Counted from the first letter of the stretch, positions 32,550 to 43,705 are shown. The stretch: 64,000 nucleotides of DNA from Mycoplasma phocoeninasale (GCF_012934885.1 NZ_CP051480.1:124001-188000), one strand, 5' to 3'. Numbers and translations: made by a program. Notes: generated by a model from the sequence alone, not told the origin.

Positions 32550-32642
32550 GGGTAAGTACTCAAGTGGTCGAAGAGGCGGTCCTGCTAAGACTGTAGGGGT
32601 GATAAAACACCCGCGGAGGTTCAAATCCTCTCTTACCCGCCA
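32550..32642 (+). tRNA. tRNA-Ser(GCT)
   Basis: Class II cloverleaf of 93 nt: acceptor GGGTAAG / CTTACCC, anticodon arm CGGTC-CTGCTAA-GACTG (anticodon GCT), long variable arm, T-arm GGAGG-TTCAAAT-CCTCT, discriminator G and CCA. TATAAT at 32521-32526 is a likely promoter. Confidence 0.94.
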
Positions 32643-32663
32643 TTTTTTTATTGCAAGAATTTA

Positions 32664-32696
32664 AGAAAAAATCCCCATGTTAGAGGATTTTTTTTG
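32664..32696. terminator. Bidirectional terminator between tRNA-Ser and the repeat lipoprotein gene
   Basis: The stem AAAAAATCC / GGATTTTTT (loop of about 10 nt) has A- and T-runs on both sides. Confidence 0.8.
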
Positions 32697-32712
32697 TTTC
32701 CTTTAATTAACA

Positions 32713-34152
32713 TTAAAGTGGAAAAGTGTCTTTACTTCCTTTAATATTTACATCACTAAAAACAATTTTTTCTGTTCCGTCAGTCTTTCAAAAGATAAAT
32801 GTATAAACTTTATTTTTATCCAATTTTTCTTGTGATCATTCAAATACTAATGGAAATTCCACGTTTTCTTTAGCTACTGTAGTAGTTTTCTTGATGATAG
32901 GGGAATTATTACTATCTAGCTTTAGAGTATTGTCATTTTCTCCATTAACTTCTGTTGCAAAAGCAGTCCAATTTCCTGTAACTCCCTTAACTGGAGCTAA
33001 ATGTAAACTAAATCTAAATACTCCTTTATCATCTAATTTATTTTCTGCTCTAGCTGCTGGGTGAAGCAGTGTTCTTGTTTTAACTCTTTCTTCAGGGAAG
33101 GCAGTAATTCCATGTTTAGTAAAATCAATTGTTTGATTTGTTCTACGACCTTCTTCTGCAATGAAAGTATCTTTGCTTCCTTTTATATTTTCGTCGCTAA
33201 AAACAATTTTTTCAGATCCATCTTCTTTTCAAAAGATAAATGTGTAGAATTTTCCTTTTTCTAATTTATTATTATCTGTTCATTTAAAGATTAATGGAAA
33301 TCCTTCATTTGGGTCAGCTTGTTCATCTGCGGTAGTTGTAGCAACCTTTACAGATTTTGAAGGAACCAATGTATTGTCTTCTAATGATTTTACTTCAGTT
33401 GCAAAGCCTAATCATTTTCCTTTAACGCCTCTAGTTGGTTCTAAATGCAATTTAAATTTAAATACGCCTTCAGAATCTAGTTTGTTAGCATCTCTAGCAG
33501 CTGGATGAATTAAAGTTCTTGTTTTAACTCTTTGTTCAGGGAAATTTTGAACTCCATGTTTTGTAAAATCTATAGTTTGATTTGTTGCTCTTGCTTTTTC
33601 GGCAACAAATGTATCTTGGTTTGAGTTAATATATTTTTGATCAAAAACTATTCTTTCTGTACCATCTTTTTTTCAAAATACAAATGTATAGAATTTTCCT
33701 TCATCTAATTTTTGTTTATCTCATTTAAAGATTAATGGAAATCCTTCATTTGGATCAGCTTGTTCGTCAGCTTCAGTTTCTGTTACTTTTACTGCTTTTG
33801 AATCAGCTAATGTATTATCATTTAATGATTTAACTTCAGTAGCAATACCTACTCATGTGCCCTTTACTCCTTGTGTTGGAGCTAAATGCAATTTAAATTT
33901 AAATACTCCTTCAGCATCTAATTTATTAGCATCTCTAGCAGCTGGATGAATTAAAACTCTTGATTTAATTTGAGATTCAGGTAATTTTGTAATTCCATAA
34001 TCTTCATATTTTAGAGTTTGATTAGTATTTTCCTTAATTTTTTGTTGTCCACCACCATTATCGGTATTTGAACAAGAAGCGGCTATTAATGGAATAGCTA
34101 TAATTGATGAAATTGATCCCAATGAAATCATTAATTTTGTAGATTTTTTCAT
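32713..34152 (-). CDS. Surface lipoprotein with three tandem repeats of about 145 residues
   Basis: The 479-residue product has a signal peptide with lipobox (IAASC) and a short Gly/Gln linker, then the body is three direct repeats. Each has VKTRTLIHPAARDANKLD, GVFKFKLHL, a GVKG-W turn, ATEVKSL-DNTL, FPLIFKW and KFYTF-FWK-DG-E-IVF. Units start near residues 45, 185 and 330. Repeats 1 and 2 are closest at DNA level; repeat 3 has drifted. The pattern suggests a beta-rich domain with copy number open to change by recombination, as in other mycoplasma antigens. The ligand is unknown. I do not recognise the domain family. Confidence 0.75.
32890..34030 (-). repeat. Coding direct repeats, unit of about 440 bp
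   Basis: Matching DNA words recur about 440 bp apart, for example GCATCTCTAGCAGCTGGATG at about 33488 and 33932, and a diverged form near 33050. The unit is in frame with the lipoprotein gene. Confidence 0.7.
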
Positions 34153-34445
34153 ATTTGTTCCTTTTTTTGTTAAACATTTATTTTGTTATATATTCAGGAA
34201 TATATAAGTATTGGTGTATGTCATACTTTTCAAAATAAAAAACATATTTTGAAATAAAGGTTATATATCTTTTCTTTATAAATGACATACTAAAATTATA
34301 ATTAAAATCATAAAAATACAAAAAAAATTAACTAAAATTACTCTATTTATAGTATAAAAATCTCAAATAAAACATATTTTATGTTTTAGTAATATACTTA
34401 TAGTAAAAATACGAGAAATGAAACATTACAATTAAGGAATAAAAT

Positions 34446-35507
34446 ATGAAAAAAAATCTTAAATGACTAGTTATTATGCCGATTTCGGTTTTTAGTTTAC
34501 CGATGATAGCGGCAGCTTGTGAGAATAAAAAAGATAATATAGAACCAAAAAATCCACCGTCAATGGATATGCCAAAAGATCCAATGATAACGCCACCAAA
34601 TGACAGTACTCCCCAAACTCCACCAAAGATGGATATGCCCCCTAAGAAAGACGCTCCTCAAACTCCGCCATCAAAAGATGTGCCTAAAAATCCAATGCCA
34701 ACACCACCAAATGACAGCACTCCTCAAACTCCACCAGCAGAGGATATGCCGCCAAAGATGGACATACCTAATAATCCAAATATGATGATGCACGAAGCTC
34801 CAAAACCAACTCCGCCGCCAGCAAAGGATATTCCACCTAAAAAGGAAATGCCTCAAACACCACCAAAGTCAACTCCCCCTGAAACTCCTAAAAACCCTTT
34901 AGATCCAATGGATATGAATAAGCCCAATATTCCAAAGCTAGAAGAAAAAGATAAATTAGAATATTCTAAACAAGTGTTGTATTTAAATCTATGAGATTTA
35001 CATAAAAACAAAACACCCACCGACTATGATTTTGAAGCAGAAACAATTCTAAATAATCTTTTTACTAAGAAATATATAGAAGGAGATGTTTTTCAGAATG
35101 GAAAAATATTAATTAATGATTTAAAAAATGCTAGAAAGGAAAATAAAATTTCTAAAGTAGTTGACGTATTAGTAAAATCAGCAATAGGTTCAGATAAATA
35201 TTCGACATATATTAACTTTTTGGATGAAAAAGAAATTGAATATATACGTGATTTTAGAGTGATAAATGACATGAATAGATTTGATATATTTAATAAGTTT
35301 TGAAGAGAAATAAGAGAGAATGATTCACCAGTGGTTGACTATAAGGTTTTATTTTTTTTAGATTATGTTTTAACATATGATAGAAATACCGGCAATTTGA
35401 AATATAATGAAATTTTAGAATTAATAAAAAAAGCACTGGAAAATAAGACAAATTTGACCAAACAAGAAGTAGAACAAATCAACATGATTGTTAAAAAACA
35501 AAAGTAA
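34446..35507 (+). CDS. Proline-rich surface lipoprotein, paralogue of its neighbour
   Basis: The 353-residue product has a signal peptide with lipobox (MIAAAC, Cys near 22), a region of about 130 residues made of Pro-rich repeats (PPND, TPQTPP, DMPPK), then a helical C-terminal half starting at EKDKLEYSKQVLYLNLWDLH (Trp from TGA). The first 10-20 residues and the C-terminal layout resemble the next gene, so the two are paralogues. The Pro-rich arm may span surface layers or vary in length: a 37-codon repeat around PPNDSTPQTPP is near-perfect at DNA level. Function unknown; expression probably surface. Confidence 0.7.
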
Positions 35508-35545
35508 ATTCATATTTTCTATTAGAATAGTATTAAGGAGAAAAA

Positions 35546-36343
35546 ATGATGAATTTAAAAAATAAGAAAAAAATTGTGTTAATTACTCTTGGAACATTAA
35601 GCATAATTCCGCTACCATTAGCAGCTGCATGTACAAATACTAATACAAAACCACAAACCCCGCCAAATGATCCTCCAGCCGCTAATCCTCCGGCTAATTC
35701 AAATCCGGGAAAACGAGAAATAGTGCCAGGAGTTTCAGTTGATATAACTGCTTATCCTAGTAATGTAATATATTTATCTCTATACTATCTACATAGAGTT
35801 GAATATATTAAAACAGTAAACAAAAAGGATTTCCCATATATTGGTGAATCTAAGCAAATTCTTGAGAAGCTTTTGGAGGTTGAAAAAACCAATGATGAAG
35901 TTATTAATAACGGAATTTCTTTTATAAACGATTTTAAGAAATACGCAGAAAATGATCCTAATGGAAAAAATTTTGAGAGCGACTATATAGATTCAGCAGC
36001 ATCTAGAAATGATAAAAAATATCAAGTTTATCTAGACTATTTAATTAATTTAAACTACAAATTTAGAGAAATCCAAAACGGAGCTCCAAAGCCTAATAAT
36101 CATATTAAACTAATCAAACACTATTGGAATTTACTAAAACCTACAAGACATGATTTTTGATCACTATTTTACATTAAAGGTCTTATCGAAGAGTACATTA
36201 ATTTAAAAGAAAATGACATGAAAACAGTTGAAGAATTAAAAAAAGTTCTACCAGACTTGGAAAATGCCATAGCTATGAAACAGGCTTTAGCCCCAGCTAA
36301 AATTGCTAATATTAATTTGATAATTGAACCGCTAAAAGAATAA
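35546..36343 (+). CDS. Surface lipoprotein, paralogue of the Pro-rich neighbour
   Basis: The 265-residue product has a lipobox (PLAAAC), a short Pro-rich stretch (PPNDPPAANPPANSNPG) and a helical body (SNVIYLSLYYLHRVEYIK, QILEKLLEVEKTNDEV) similar in layout to the preceding protein. TGA near 36158 is Trp and continues SLFYIKGLIEEYINL to a TAA. The Pro-rich arm is far shorter than in the sister gene, which suggests repeat expansion or loss. AAGGAG precedes the ATG; 38 nt separate the two genes, so they may be co-transcribed. Function unknown. Confidence 0.7.
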
Positions 36344-36350
36344 ATAAAAA

Positions 36351-36382
36351 CTAAAAAGCAGGGTATTAATCCTGCCTTTTTT
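36351..36382 (+). terminator. Terminator after the lipoprotein pair
   Basis: The stem AAAAGCAGG / CCTGCCTTTT with an 8-nt loop is followed by T-rich sequence. Confidence 0.8.
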
Positions 36383-36447
36383 ATTTTTCCTGTTTGTTTT
36401 TATGTAAGAAAGAAAAGTAATTTTAATTTTAAGATACTTAAAATTAC

Positions 36448-36471
36448 GCTATTTAATGACAATTAAATAGC
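36448..36471. repeat. Intergenic inverted repeat sharing its core with 3524-3557
   Basis: GCTATTTAAT-GACA-ATTAAATAGC is a perfect 10-bp palindrome. The shared core GCTATTTAA / TTAAATAGC matches the palindrome upstream of eno. Confidence 0.75.
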
Positions 36472-36493
36472 ATTAATATTATAGCAAGAACTA

Positions 36494-36525
36494 AAAAAAT
36501 TAGCCGTTTCTAGCTAATATTTTTT
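36494..36525 (-). terminator. Terminator after argS
   Basis: The stem AAAAAATTAGC / GCTAAT-A-TTTTTT with loop CGTTTCTA lies 14 nt past the argS stop. Confidence 0.8.
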
Positions 36526-36538
36526 AAAAATAAACAAT

Positions 36539-38164
36539 TTACATTTTGTTTGGAATATCTAAATCCATCAATTCCATACCATTTGCTAAAACTATTTTGG
36601 TGGCCTTTACTAAAGCTAGATAAGACTCTTCATCCTCTGATCCCAAAACTTTTGTATTAGAGTAAAATGAATTAAATGTGCTAGCTAATTTTACTAAAAA
36701 TGGTGGTAGTAAATTAACTTTGTAGTTTTTTGCTATAATCGCAATTAGATCTGGGTATTCTTTTAGTTCATTAATTAGTTTTTGGGCATATTCATTATTA
36801 AATGCCTTGGCTAGTGGGTTTTTAGTAGTTGATTTTTCAAGCAATTGAACACAACGTGCATGTGCATACTTAATAATATACATTGGATTGGTTTCATCTG
36901 ATTTATTAACCTTAGCAATATCAAAATCAATTTTTGAATTATATGATCTTTCAATTAAAAAGAAACGAATGGCATCTTTACCAACTAAATCAAGTAATTC
37001 TCTCAACGTTAACGAGGTTCCTAAACGTTTAGACATTTTAACTTCTTTACCATTTTTAACAACTCTTAGCAATTGGAACAAAATGATTTCTAATTGATCT
37101 CTTCTTCATCCTAGATCTTCAAATGAAAATTTAACTCTTTCAACATAACCAGAGTGATCAGCTCCTCAGATGTCAATGATAGTTCCTTTTTCTTTATCAT
37201 TTAGTTGTAAAAATTTTCATTCATGGTAGGCAATGTCTGCACATAAATATGTTGAGTCACCATTGCTTTTAATAATTACCCGGTCTTTATCATCTCTACC
37301 ACCCTTGGTTGTAGCAAGTCATGTTGCACCATCCTTTTCATAAGTGGTTTTTAATCTCCTGATTGTTGGTCAAACTAAATTTTTCTCATATTGTTCAGTT
37401 TCAGATGTATATATATCAAACCATACACCAAATCTTTTAAGATCTTTTTCAATATTTTTTAACGCGAAATTTCTGCCGAAATCTCTAAATAACATTTTGA
37501 TTTCCTCAGTGTATTTAACACCCTTATATTTATCTTTGTTTTGGTTATAAAATTCTTGGGCAAATTCAATAATATCCCCACCACGATAAGCATCATCAGG
37601 CATTGGATAATCCTTATCGAAAATTTGCTGATATCTTGAAAAAACTGAAATTGCTAAATTATTCATTTGATTTCCATAATCATTAACTAAATACTCTCGA
37701 ACAACTTTATGGCCGGCTTTTTCTAAAATTTTACATAGGGTAGCACCAATGGCAGCATTTCTAGCATGACCAATGTGTAAATATCCAGTGGGATTAGCGG
37801 ATACAAACTCCACATTGATAGGACCCTTATTTTTATCTTCAATACTTCCGTATTTTTCGCCTAATTTGTTGATTAAATTAACAGTATCGGCAAAAACCGA
37901 ATCTGATACTCAGAAATTTATAAAACCAGGTTCTGAAACCTTTACTTCTCTAATTTGTGAATATTTATTTAAATCAATATTTTGACAAATTTCATTAGCA
38001 ATGTCTAGTGCTTTTTTACCAATCTCCTTTTGTAAAGTTAAAGCAATATTTGTCGAGTAATCTCCATAATTTTTTGATTCTGTCAAAATTATGGGTTTAT
38101 TAATGTTCATTTTTTTTAAAGCTTCATTAATTGAAGCTATAATAATATCTTTTGTCATGTTCAT
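36539..38164 (-). CDS. argS: Arginyl-tRNA synthetase
   Basis: A class I synthetase that charges tRNA-Arg. The product has 541 residues with the N-terminal Add-1 domain, the HIGH motif as GYLHIGHARN near 120, KMSKR as VKMSKRLGT near 365, and an Arg-specific C-terminal helical domain ending DLDIPNKM. Two TGA codons are Trp. Two Met codons (MNM) lie at the start; the minus TATAAT at 38177-38172 is only 7 nt upstream, so translation is probably leaderless from 38164. It is divergent from cysS across 47 bp. A gene for arginine use in translation lies next to a block devoted to burning arginine, but no shared control element is visible. Confidence 0.96.
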
Positions 38165-38211
38165 ATCTAAAATTATAATATATTTACTATTTTTAATATA
38201 ATATTCATACT
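38165..38211. promoter_or_regulatory. Compact divergent promoter for argS and cysS
   Basis: Only 47 bp separate the two ATG codons. Minus TATAAT at 38177-38172 and plus TATAAT at 38197-38202 are each 7-9 nt from their ATG, and no Shine-Dalgarno sequence is present on either side, so both mRNAs should be leaderless. Confidence 0.7.
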
Positions 38212-39417
38212 ATGAAAAAAATATATTTATGTGGTCCAACTGTTTATAATTATCCGCATATCGGAAACCTAAGGCCAGCAATGGCTTTTGATATTTTTAT
38301 TAGAGCGCAAAGACATCTTGGAGAAAAGATCTTTTTTCTGCAGAATATTACTGATATTGACGACAAAATTATTCAAAAAGCAATTGAAGAGAAAAAAAGT
38401 GAACTTGAAATTTCGCAATTTTATGAAAAATACTATTTACAGCAATATCAAAACTTTAATTTAATATCTCCCGATAAATGAATTAGAGTAACGGATTCAC
38501 TTCAACAAATGTATGATTACATTCAAAGACTAATTGACGTTGGGGCTGCCTATCAGGTAAAGCAAAATGTTTTCTTTGATGTCATGAAATTTAAAGATAT
38601 CTATGGTGCGATTAGCAATCAAAAAATTGATAGCTTAATTTCGAACGAAAATAATGATTATGGCAAAAAAAATCCCCTAGACTTTGCGCTATGAAAAGAA
38701 ACTAATATTGGTGTTAAATACCACAGCATTTTCGGTGATGGCCGGCCAGGGTGACACACTGAATGTAGCTGTTTTATTGACGCTATCTTTGGCAGTGAAA
38801 GCATTGATATTCATGGTGGTGGAATTGATTTAATTTTTCCACACCATGAAAATGAAAATATTCAGCATTACGCTTTGCACCAAAAACCAATTGCAAAACA
38901 GTGACTACATTTTGGAACCTTAAATTATAAAAATCAAAAAATGTCAAAATCACTTGGAAATATCATTTACCCACATGATTTTTTGAAATCATATGATGCC
39001 GATACATATCGTATTTTAATTTTAACCACCAATTATAGCAAACCGATTAATATTACCGATGAGCTACTAAATAGCAATCAGATGCAAATAAATAAGTTTA
39101 AGATAATTGCTAACAAAATGCAACTTGAAAATATAAGTCTTGAATATGACAATGAGTTAGTGAAAAAAATAATTAACTTATTTGCTAATTTAAACTTTGC
39201 AAATGGTTATAGTGAATGAATTAAATTAACAAAAAAAGAAAGTGATTATGGTGGTTTTATTAAAATTGCTACACTGCTAGGATTTTCTTTTCCAGCACTA
39301 AAGCTTAGTGATGAAAATAAAAAATTATATTTAACTTGAAAAGATGCAACAAAAGCAAAAGATTATCAAAGAGCAGATGCCATTCGCGCTAAGCTAAAAG
39401 AAAAAGGGATTATTTAA
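38212..39417 (+). CDS. cysS: Cysteinyl-tRNA synthetase
   Basis: A class I synthetase that charges tRNA-Cys, using a zinc ion to pick cysteine. The product has 401 residues, short compared with about 460. The Zn site is there: [14 protein letters not shown] (Cys plus HIGN), GRPGWHTECS and HHENE. KMSKS is MSKSLGN near 245. The N-terminus starts directly at the Rossmann fold, and the C-terminal anticodon domain is short. Many TGA codons are Trp. The TAA shares a base with the next ATG (TAATG), so the methyltransferase is coupled to it, an arrangement common in Firmicutes. Confidence 0.95.
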
Positions 39418-40103
39418 TGAGAAATATTATTTTTGGAAAAAATTCAGTGCTTGAAGCTTTAAAAAATGGCTATCCAATTGAAAAATTATATTTACAAAAG
39501 GGATTAGTAAATCGTGATATCAAATTTAAAAATATTGTCTACCTAGACTTATCAGAAATGAATAAAATGGCTAAGGGCAATCACCAAGGATACATTGCAG
39601 AAATTAAAGACTATCAATATTATGATTTTGGTTCGATTCTAAAAGATAAACCAGAAACTATTTTGATGCTTGATCATATTCAAGATCCACAAAATTTTGG
39701 GGCAATTATGCGCTCTGCTAGTGTTTTTGGAATAAAGCATATCATCATTCCTAAAAATCGTTGCTGTGAAGTGACGGCTACCGTGCTAAAAATATCATCA
39801 GGTGGATTTAAGGATATTAAAGTTATCAAAGTGGCTTCATTATTTGAGGCAATTGAATCACTGAAAAAAAATAATTTTTGAATCTATGCCTCAGTTCTTA
39901 ATGAGAAGGCGAAAAAACTGCATAAAACTATTTTTTCTAAACCAACATGTTTAATTGTTGGCAATGAAGAAAGTGGAGTTTCTAATACCTTAATCAAACA
40001 CAGTGATGAGTTAATTTATATTGAACAAAAAGAAGATGCGATACAGTCCTTGAATGTTGCCACTGCTACTGGCATTCTCTTATATGAAATTACAAAAAAA
40101 TAA
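39417..40103 (+). CDS. TrmH/SpoU-family RNA 2'-O-methyltransferase (RlmB-like)
   Basis: The product is a 228-residue SPOUT methyltransferase. The N-terminal substrate-binding domain (IIFGKNSVLEALKNG) is followed by the knotted domain: motif 1 DHIQDPQNFGAIMRSA, motif 2 IVGNEESGVS and motif 3 SLNVATATGILLYE. The family methylates the 2'-OH of rRNA (G2251 for RlmB) or tRNA; the start of the domain fits RlmB better than TrmH. It begins inside the cysS stop codon. The usual Met in motif 3 (IPM-SLNV) reads IQSLNV here. A hairpin shared with arcC ends it. Confidence 0.9.
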
Positions 40104-40105
40104 AA

Positions 40106-40131
40106 TCCAGAAGATAATTCTGGACTTTTTT
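40106..40131. terminator. Bidirectional terminator between trmH-like gene and arcC
   Basis: The 7-bp stem TCCAGAA / TTCTGGA (40106-40112 with 40118-40124) with flanking A- and T-runs lies between convergent genes. Confidence 0.85.
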
Positions 40132-40142
40132 TATTATTTATA

Positions 40143-41078
40143 TTAGTTTAAAGTAACTTTTGTTCCGATTTTTTCCGCAATAATATTTTCAAGGTCTTTT
40201 AAATCACCGATGAAAGCGGCTTTTCCACCTTCTTCAACGAATTTAATAGCAGCTTGCACTTTTGGAAGCATACTTCCTGGGGCAAATTGATTTTCTGAAA
40301 TATATTTTTCTAATTCAGCTTTAGTTGCGGTTTTTAAATCTTTTTGGTCTGGTTTTCCGTAGTTAACTTTAACATAATCAACTGCAGTTAAAACAATAAA
40401 GTAATCAGCTTTTGCTAAAGCAGCCATTTTTGCTAAAGCAAAGTCTTTGTCAATAACTCCATCAACACCATCAATGTAACCACTTTTATCTTTAACGGTA
40501 GGAATTCCTCCCCCACCACCAACAATAACGGTTGCACCTGATTCAATAGCCTTTTTGATTTGATTAATACCAACAAAGTTAATTGGTTTTGGTGAAGCAA
40601 CAACTTTACGGTAACCACGACCAGCATCTTCAACTATAACACTATTTGGGTTGGCAGCTTCTGCTTCTTCTCTTGAAGTAAAGAATGGGCCAATTGGTTT
40701 GGTTGGGTTTTGAAAAGCAGGATCTTTAGGATCAACTAAGGTTTGGGTTAAAATATATAAAACTTCTTTTTCAGTAAGACCTTCATCAACGAAAGCATTT
40801 GAAATTGAAGATACCATATGATATCCAATGTAACCTTGACTCATAGCACCAGCTTCTGGCAATGGAACTAGTGGTGACTTAGCATTCACTGAGTGAGCGC
40901 TAACAAAGCCATTGAAAATCATTCCTACTTGTGGGCCATTACCATGACCAACAATAACTTCATGTCCCGCTTTAACTAATTCAGCAATTTTTTTAGCAGG
41001 AACTTTAACAAGTTCTTTTTGTTCTTGTGGATTATTTCCTAAAGCATTACCACCTAAAGCAATAACAATTCTACTCAT
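40143..41078 (-). CDS. arcC: Carbamate kinase
   Basis: ArcC turns carbamoyl phosphate and ADP into ATP, ammonia and CO2, the ATP-making last step of the arginine deiminase pathway. The 311-residue product has the family start RIVIALGGNALG, VGHGNGPQVG, GAMSQGYIGY, IVGGGGGIP and the C-terminal GSMLPKVQAA. No TGA codons interrupt it. The ATG lies 2 nt after the argF stop, so the two are coupled. The order argF-arcC with arcA elsewhere is a split form of the operon. Confidence 0.97.
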   Translation of the reverse strand: MSRIVIALGGNALGNNPQEQKELVKVPAKKIAELVKAGHEVIVGHGNGPQVGMIFNGFVSAHSVNAKSPLVPLPEAGAMSQGYIGYHMVSSISNAFVDEGLTEKEVLYILTQTLVDPKDPAFQNPTKPIGPFFTSREEAEAANPNSVIVEDAGRGYRKVVASPKPINFVGINQIKKAIESGATVIVGGGGGIPTVKDKSGYIDGVDGVIDKDFALAKMAALAKADYFIVLTAVDYVKVNYGKPDQKDLKTATKAELEKYISENQFAPGSMLPKVQAAIKFVEEGGKAAFIGDLKDLENIIAEKIGTKVTLN

Positions 41079-41080
41079 AA

Positions 41081-42127
41081 TTAGTATCCCATTGTTGCTA
41101 GAATAACAGCTTTAATTGTGTGCATACGGTTTCCAGCTTGTTGAATTGATTTGTTGTATTTTGAGTTAAATACTTCATCAGTTACTTCCATTGCTCCGGT
41201 AGCAACAACTGGGAATTGTTTACCAAATTTTTCTTTAATTTCAGCTGAGAATAAAGTGTGATCATCGTGGAATGCTGGTAAACAGTGTAGGAAGATAACA
41301 TCTTTCTTAGCAGCTTTAATCATAGGCATATCAACTTGGAAAGCTCCTAATTCAGCGATTCTTGATTCAAATAATGAAAAATCTTCTCCTAGTGATACTC
41401 ATACGTCTGTGTAGATAACATCAGCATTTTTAGCAGCTTCTAATTTGTTATCTGAAAATGATACTGAGCCACCATTACGTTCAAATAATTTTTGAACAGC
41501 GTCGTAAACTGGTTTGTGAGTTGGGGCATTTTTAACAATATCTCATTGTGCTTTTGGCCCACATAAAACAATGTCCATACCAACAAAAGCAGCACCAATC
41601 ATTAATGAACGAGCAACATTGTTTTTAATATCGCCGGCAAAAACAATTTTCTTACCTTTTAGGTCAACTCCCTTGTATTCCATAACTGTCATATAGTCAG
41701 CTAACATTTGTGTAGGGTGTTCTGCATCAGTTAGTCCATTTCATACTGGAACTCCTGAGTATTTAACTAAAGCATCAACATCACTTTGTTTGAATCCACG
41801 GAATTCAATACCGTCATAGATTTCTCCTAAAACTTTAGCAGTATCTTCAACTGATTCTTTCTTTCCAAAGTTTGAACCTGATGGTCCGATGTATGTACAA
41901 CTTGCTCCTAAGTCAGCAGCTGCTACTTCAAATGAACAACGTGTTCTAGTTGAGTCCTTTTGGAATAAAATAACAATATTTTTTCCTGTAAGTGGACGGT
42001 GATTTACATGTAGTCCTTGCATTTTTGAACTTTTTAATTCTAGAGATAGATTTAACAGATAAGTGATTTCATCTGTTGTGAAATTTAAGGCGGTATCTAG
42101 ACTACGCCCTTTTAAATTCATTGGCAT
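41081..42127 (-). CDS. argF/arcB: Ornithine carbamoyltransferase (catabolic)
   Basis: The enzyme splits citrulline with phosphate to ornithine and carbamoyl phosphate, in the catabolic direction. The product has 348 residues. Carbamoyl phosphate is held by STRTRCSFE, the HPTQ motif is [14 protein letters not shown] and ornithine is held at [10 protein letters not shown] near the end. The MPMNLKGR start behind GGAGAG is chosen over an upstream in-frame Met (42175). Several TGA codons are Trp. Gene order implies co-transcription with arcC. The direction of the reaction is inferred from ArcA and ArcC, not from the sequence. Confidence 0.96.
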
Positions 42128-42282
42128 TTTTTGCTCTCCTTTTTTAAAATAGTAATAAATGTATAATATACACATATTATATTAATTTATAGTGTTTAAC
42201 ACGATAAAATTATACAATAATTTTTTATTTAAAATACCTAATATCATCAAGAGATAATTTACATTTTTTTAACAAAGCAAAT

Positions 42283-42312
42283 AAAAAAATAAGTTGGTTA
42301 ACCTATTTTTAA
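42283..42312 (-). terminator. Terminator after the P4-type phosphatase gene
   Basis: The stem AAAAATAAGTT / AACCTATTTTT (one A-C mismatch) with loop GGTT lies 12 nt past the stop. Confidence 0.6.
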
Positions 42313-42323
42313 AATAAATGAAA

Positions 42324-43628
42324 TTAATTTGTACTTTGTGGTTGTTTTTGATCTTGTGAGTTTTGCTTAATTTCCTTTAAAGCATCTCATAATTTCTTAT
42401 ATGAACCAAAACCATAACCATGGTTTCATCCACCATAAATTGAATTACCAGGTACTTGAACATTGAATTGATATCAATCTAAATCAGTAATTGTAACTTT
42501 CTTTGTGACCTTATCTTTAACTACTTTAATACCTTTAGAACCATTTTCATCCTTAAATAATTTTTCAACTTTTTCCATCTTAGAAAATTCCTTGCTTTTT
42601 GTGGTACTTCTTTCACTCTTGTAAGCATCATCATAGAAATCATTAAAGTCATCGCCAATTCGCATGATTACTCTAGTTTTAACCGCTTTACCTGAACCTT
42701 CTTGTGATTGTGAGAAATCTCAACCAGCTTCGTTATCACTAACGGCATTCATTCTTTGATTCTTTGTTGTAGCTCTTCAAAAATCTCTTCCTTCAGCTTC
42801 TGCAGAATCTCTGATTGCTTCTTTTCAAGGGGCTTTTTGATAAGTACCATCAGCTTTTAGTGGATTTACTCCTGAAGTTCAGAACATTCAATCATGTACA
42901 TACTTGGCATCTAATCCTGCAGCAATTAAGTTCTTTTTGATTCCATCAATTGAAGGTCTTAATTGTCTAATTCCTGAGTTAAACATAACAATTCCCCCTG
43001 CCTCAAAAACATGTTTGATGAATTCAATTGCGCCAGGAATAGGCTTTCTATTACCGATAGCATCAATCGAATCTTTTTTTGTTTCTGAAAATTGACCGTT
43101 ATTGTCAGTAATTGTTCACGCTTGAGTGTATTCATTGATAAATACAGTTTCATCAATGTCCATGAATACTACTGGTACGAATTTTCCGTCTGCGGGGTTG
43201 CTTACTTTTCCATCTGCCTGTTTTAAAGCAGCATAATCCATTTTGTCAGTTTCAGCACGTTTTTTTAAATTATCAAAAGCGATAGTTGCTAGTCGGTAAG
43301 CTTGAATTTGAGCAATTCTTGATTCAGCTGAGTTCATGTATCAAACAATTGAACTAACAGCGCCAGCACCTTTATTTAATTTTTCAATCAGCTCTGCTTT
43401 TTGGTCAGTATTTAATGTTTTGGTAACATCAAGAGCATTAATTAGCTCAATTTTTTGTTGTTCTGATAATTTTTCGATATTATCTTCTAATTTTTTCTTA
43501 ATGTCAGCAATTGACTCTTCTTTAGTAGATCCCGTGTCTTTGCTGCTTTTATTAGTACATGAGGCTACAACAACAGGTAGCGCAGCAAGGGGCGCCAAAG
43601 CTCCTAGCAAAAATTTTCATTTAATCAT
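42324..43628 (-). CDS. Acid phosphatase / 5'-nucleotidase lipoprotein (HAD, P4 class)
   Basis: The product is a 434-residue lipoprotein of the e(P4) family. A signal peptide has the lipobox VVASC. A helical stretch of about 60 residues precedes the HAD domain, where motif I is FMDIDETVFINEY (two catalytic Asp, DxDxT). Later motifs are FNSGI near motif II and RIGDDFNDF, which carries the metal Asp. P4 enzymes dephosphorylate NMN and nucleotides at the cell surface so nucleosides can be taken up, which fits with the surface nucleases in this window. TGA is Trp in three places. The ATG lies at 43628 behind GGAGAAT. Confidence 0.88.
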
Positions 43629-43705
43629 TATTTATAATTCTCCTTAAAAAATACTATTATAAATTTATATTATACTATCCTAAAAGTAACTCATAAATAA
43701 TTGAA

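Noticed and set aside
32890..34030. Repeats that could suggest a CRISPR array
   Set aside because: The unit is about 440 bp, in frame and coding; no short palindromic repeats with unique spacers and no cas genes occur anywhere in the window.
34600..34785. Open frames of about 60 codons on both strands inside the Pro-rich lipoprotein gene
   Set aside because: They arise from the repetitive CCA/CCN codons; the frame with signal peptide and lipobox is the real one.
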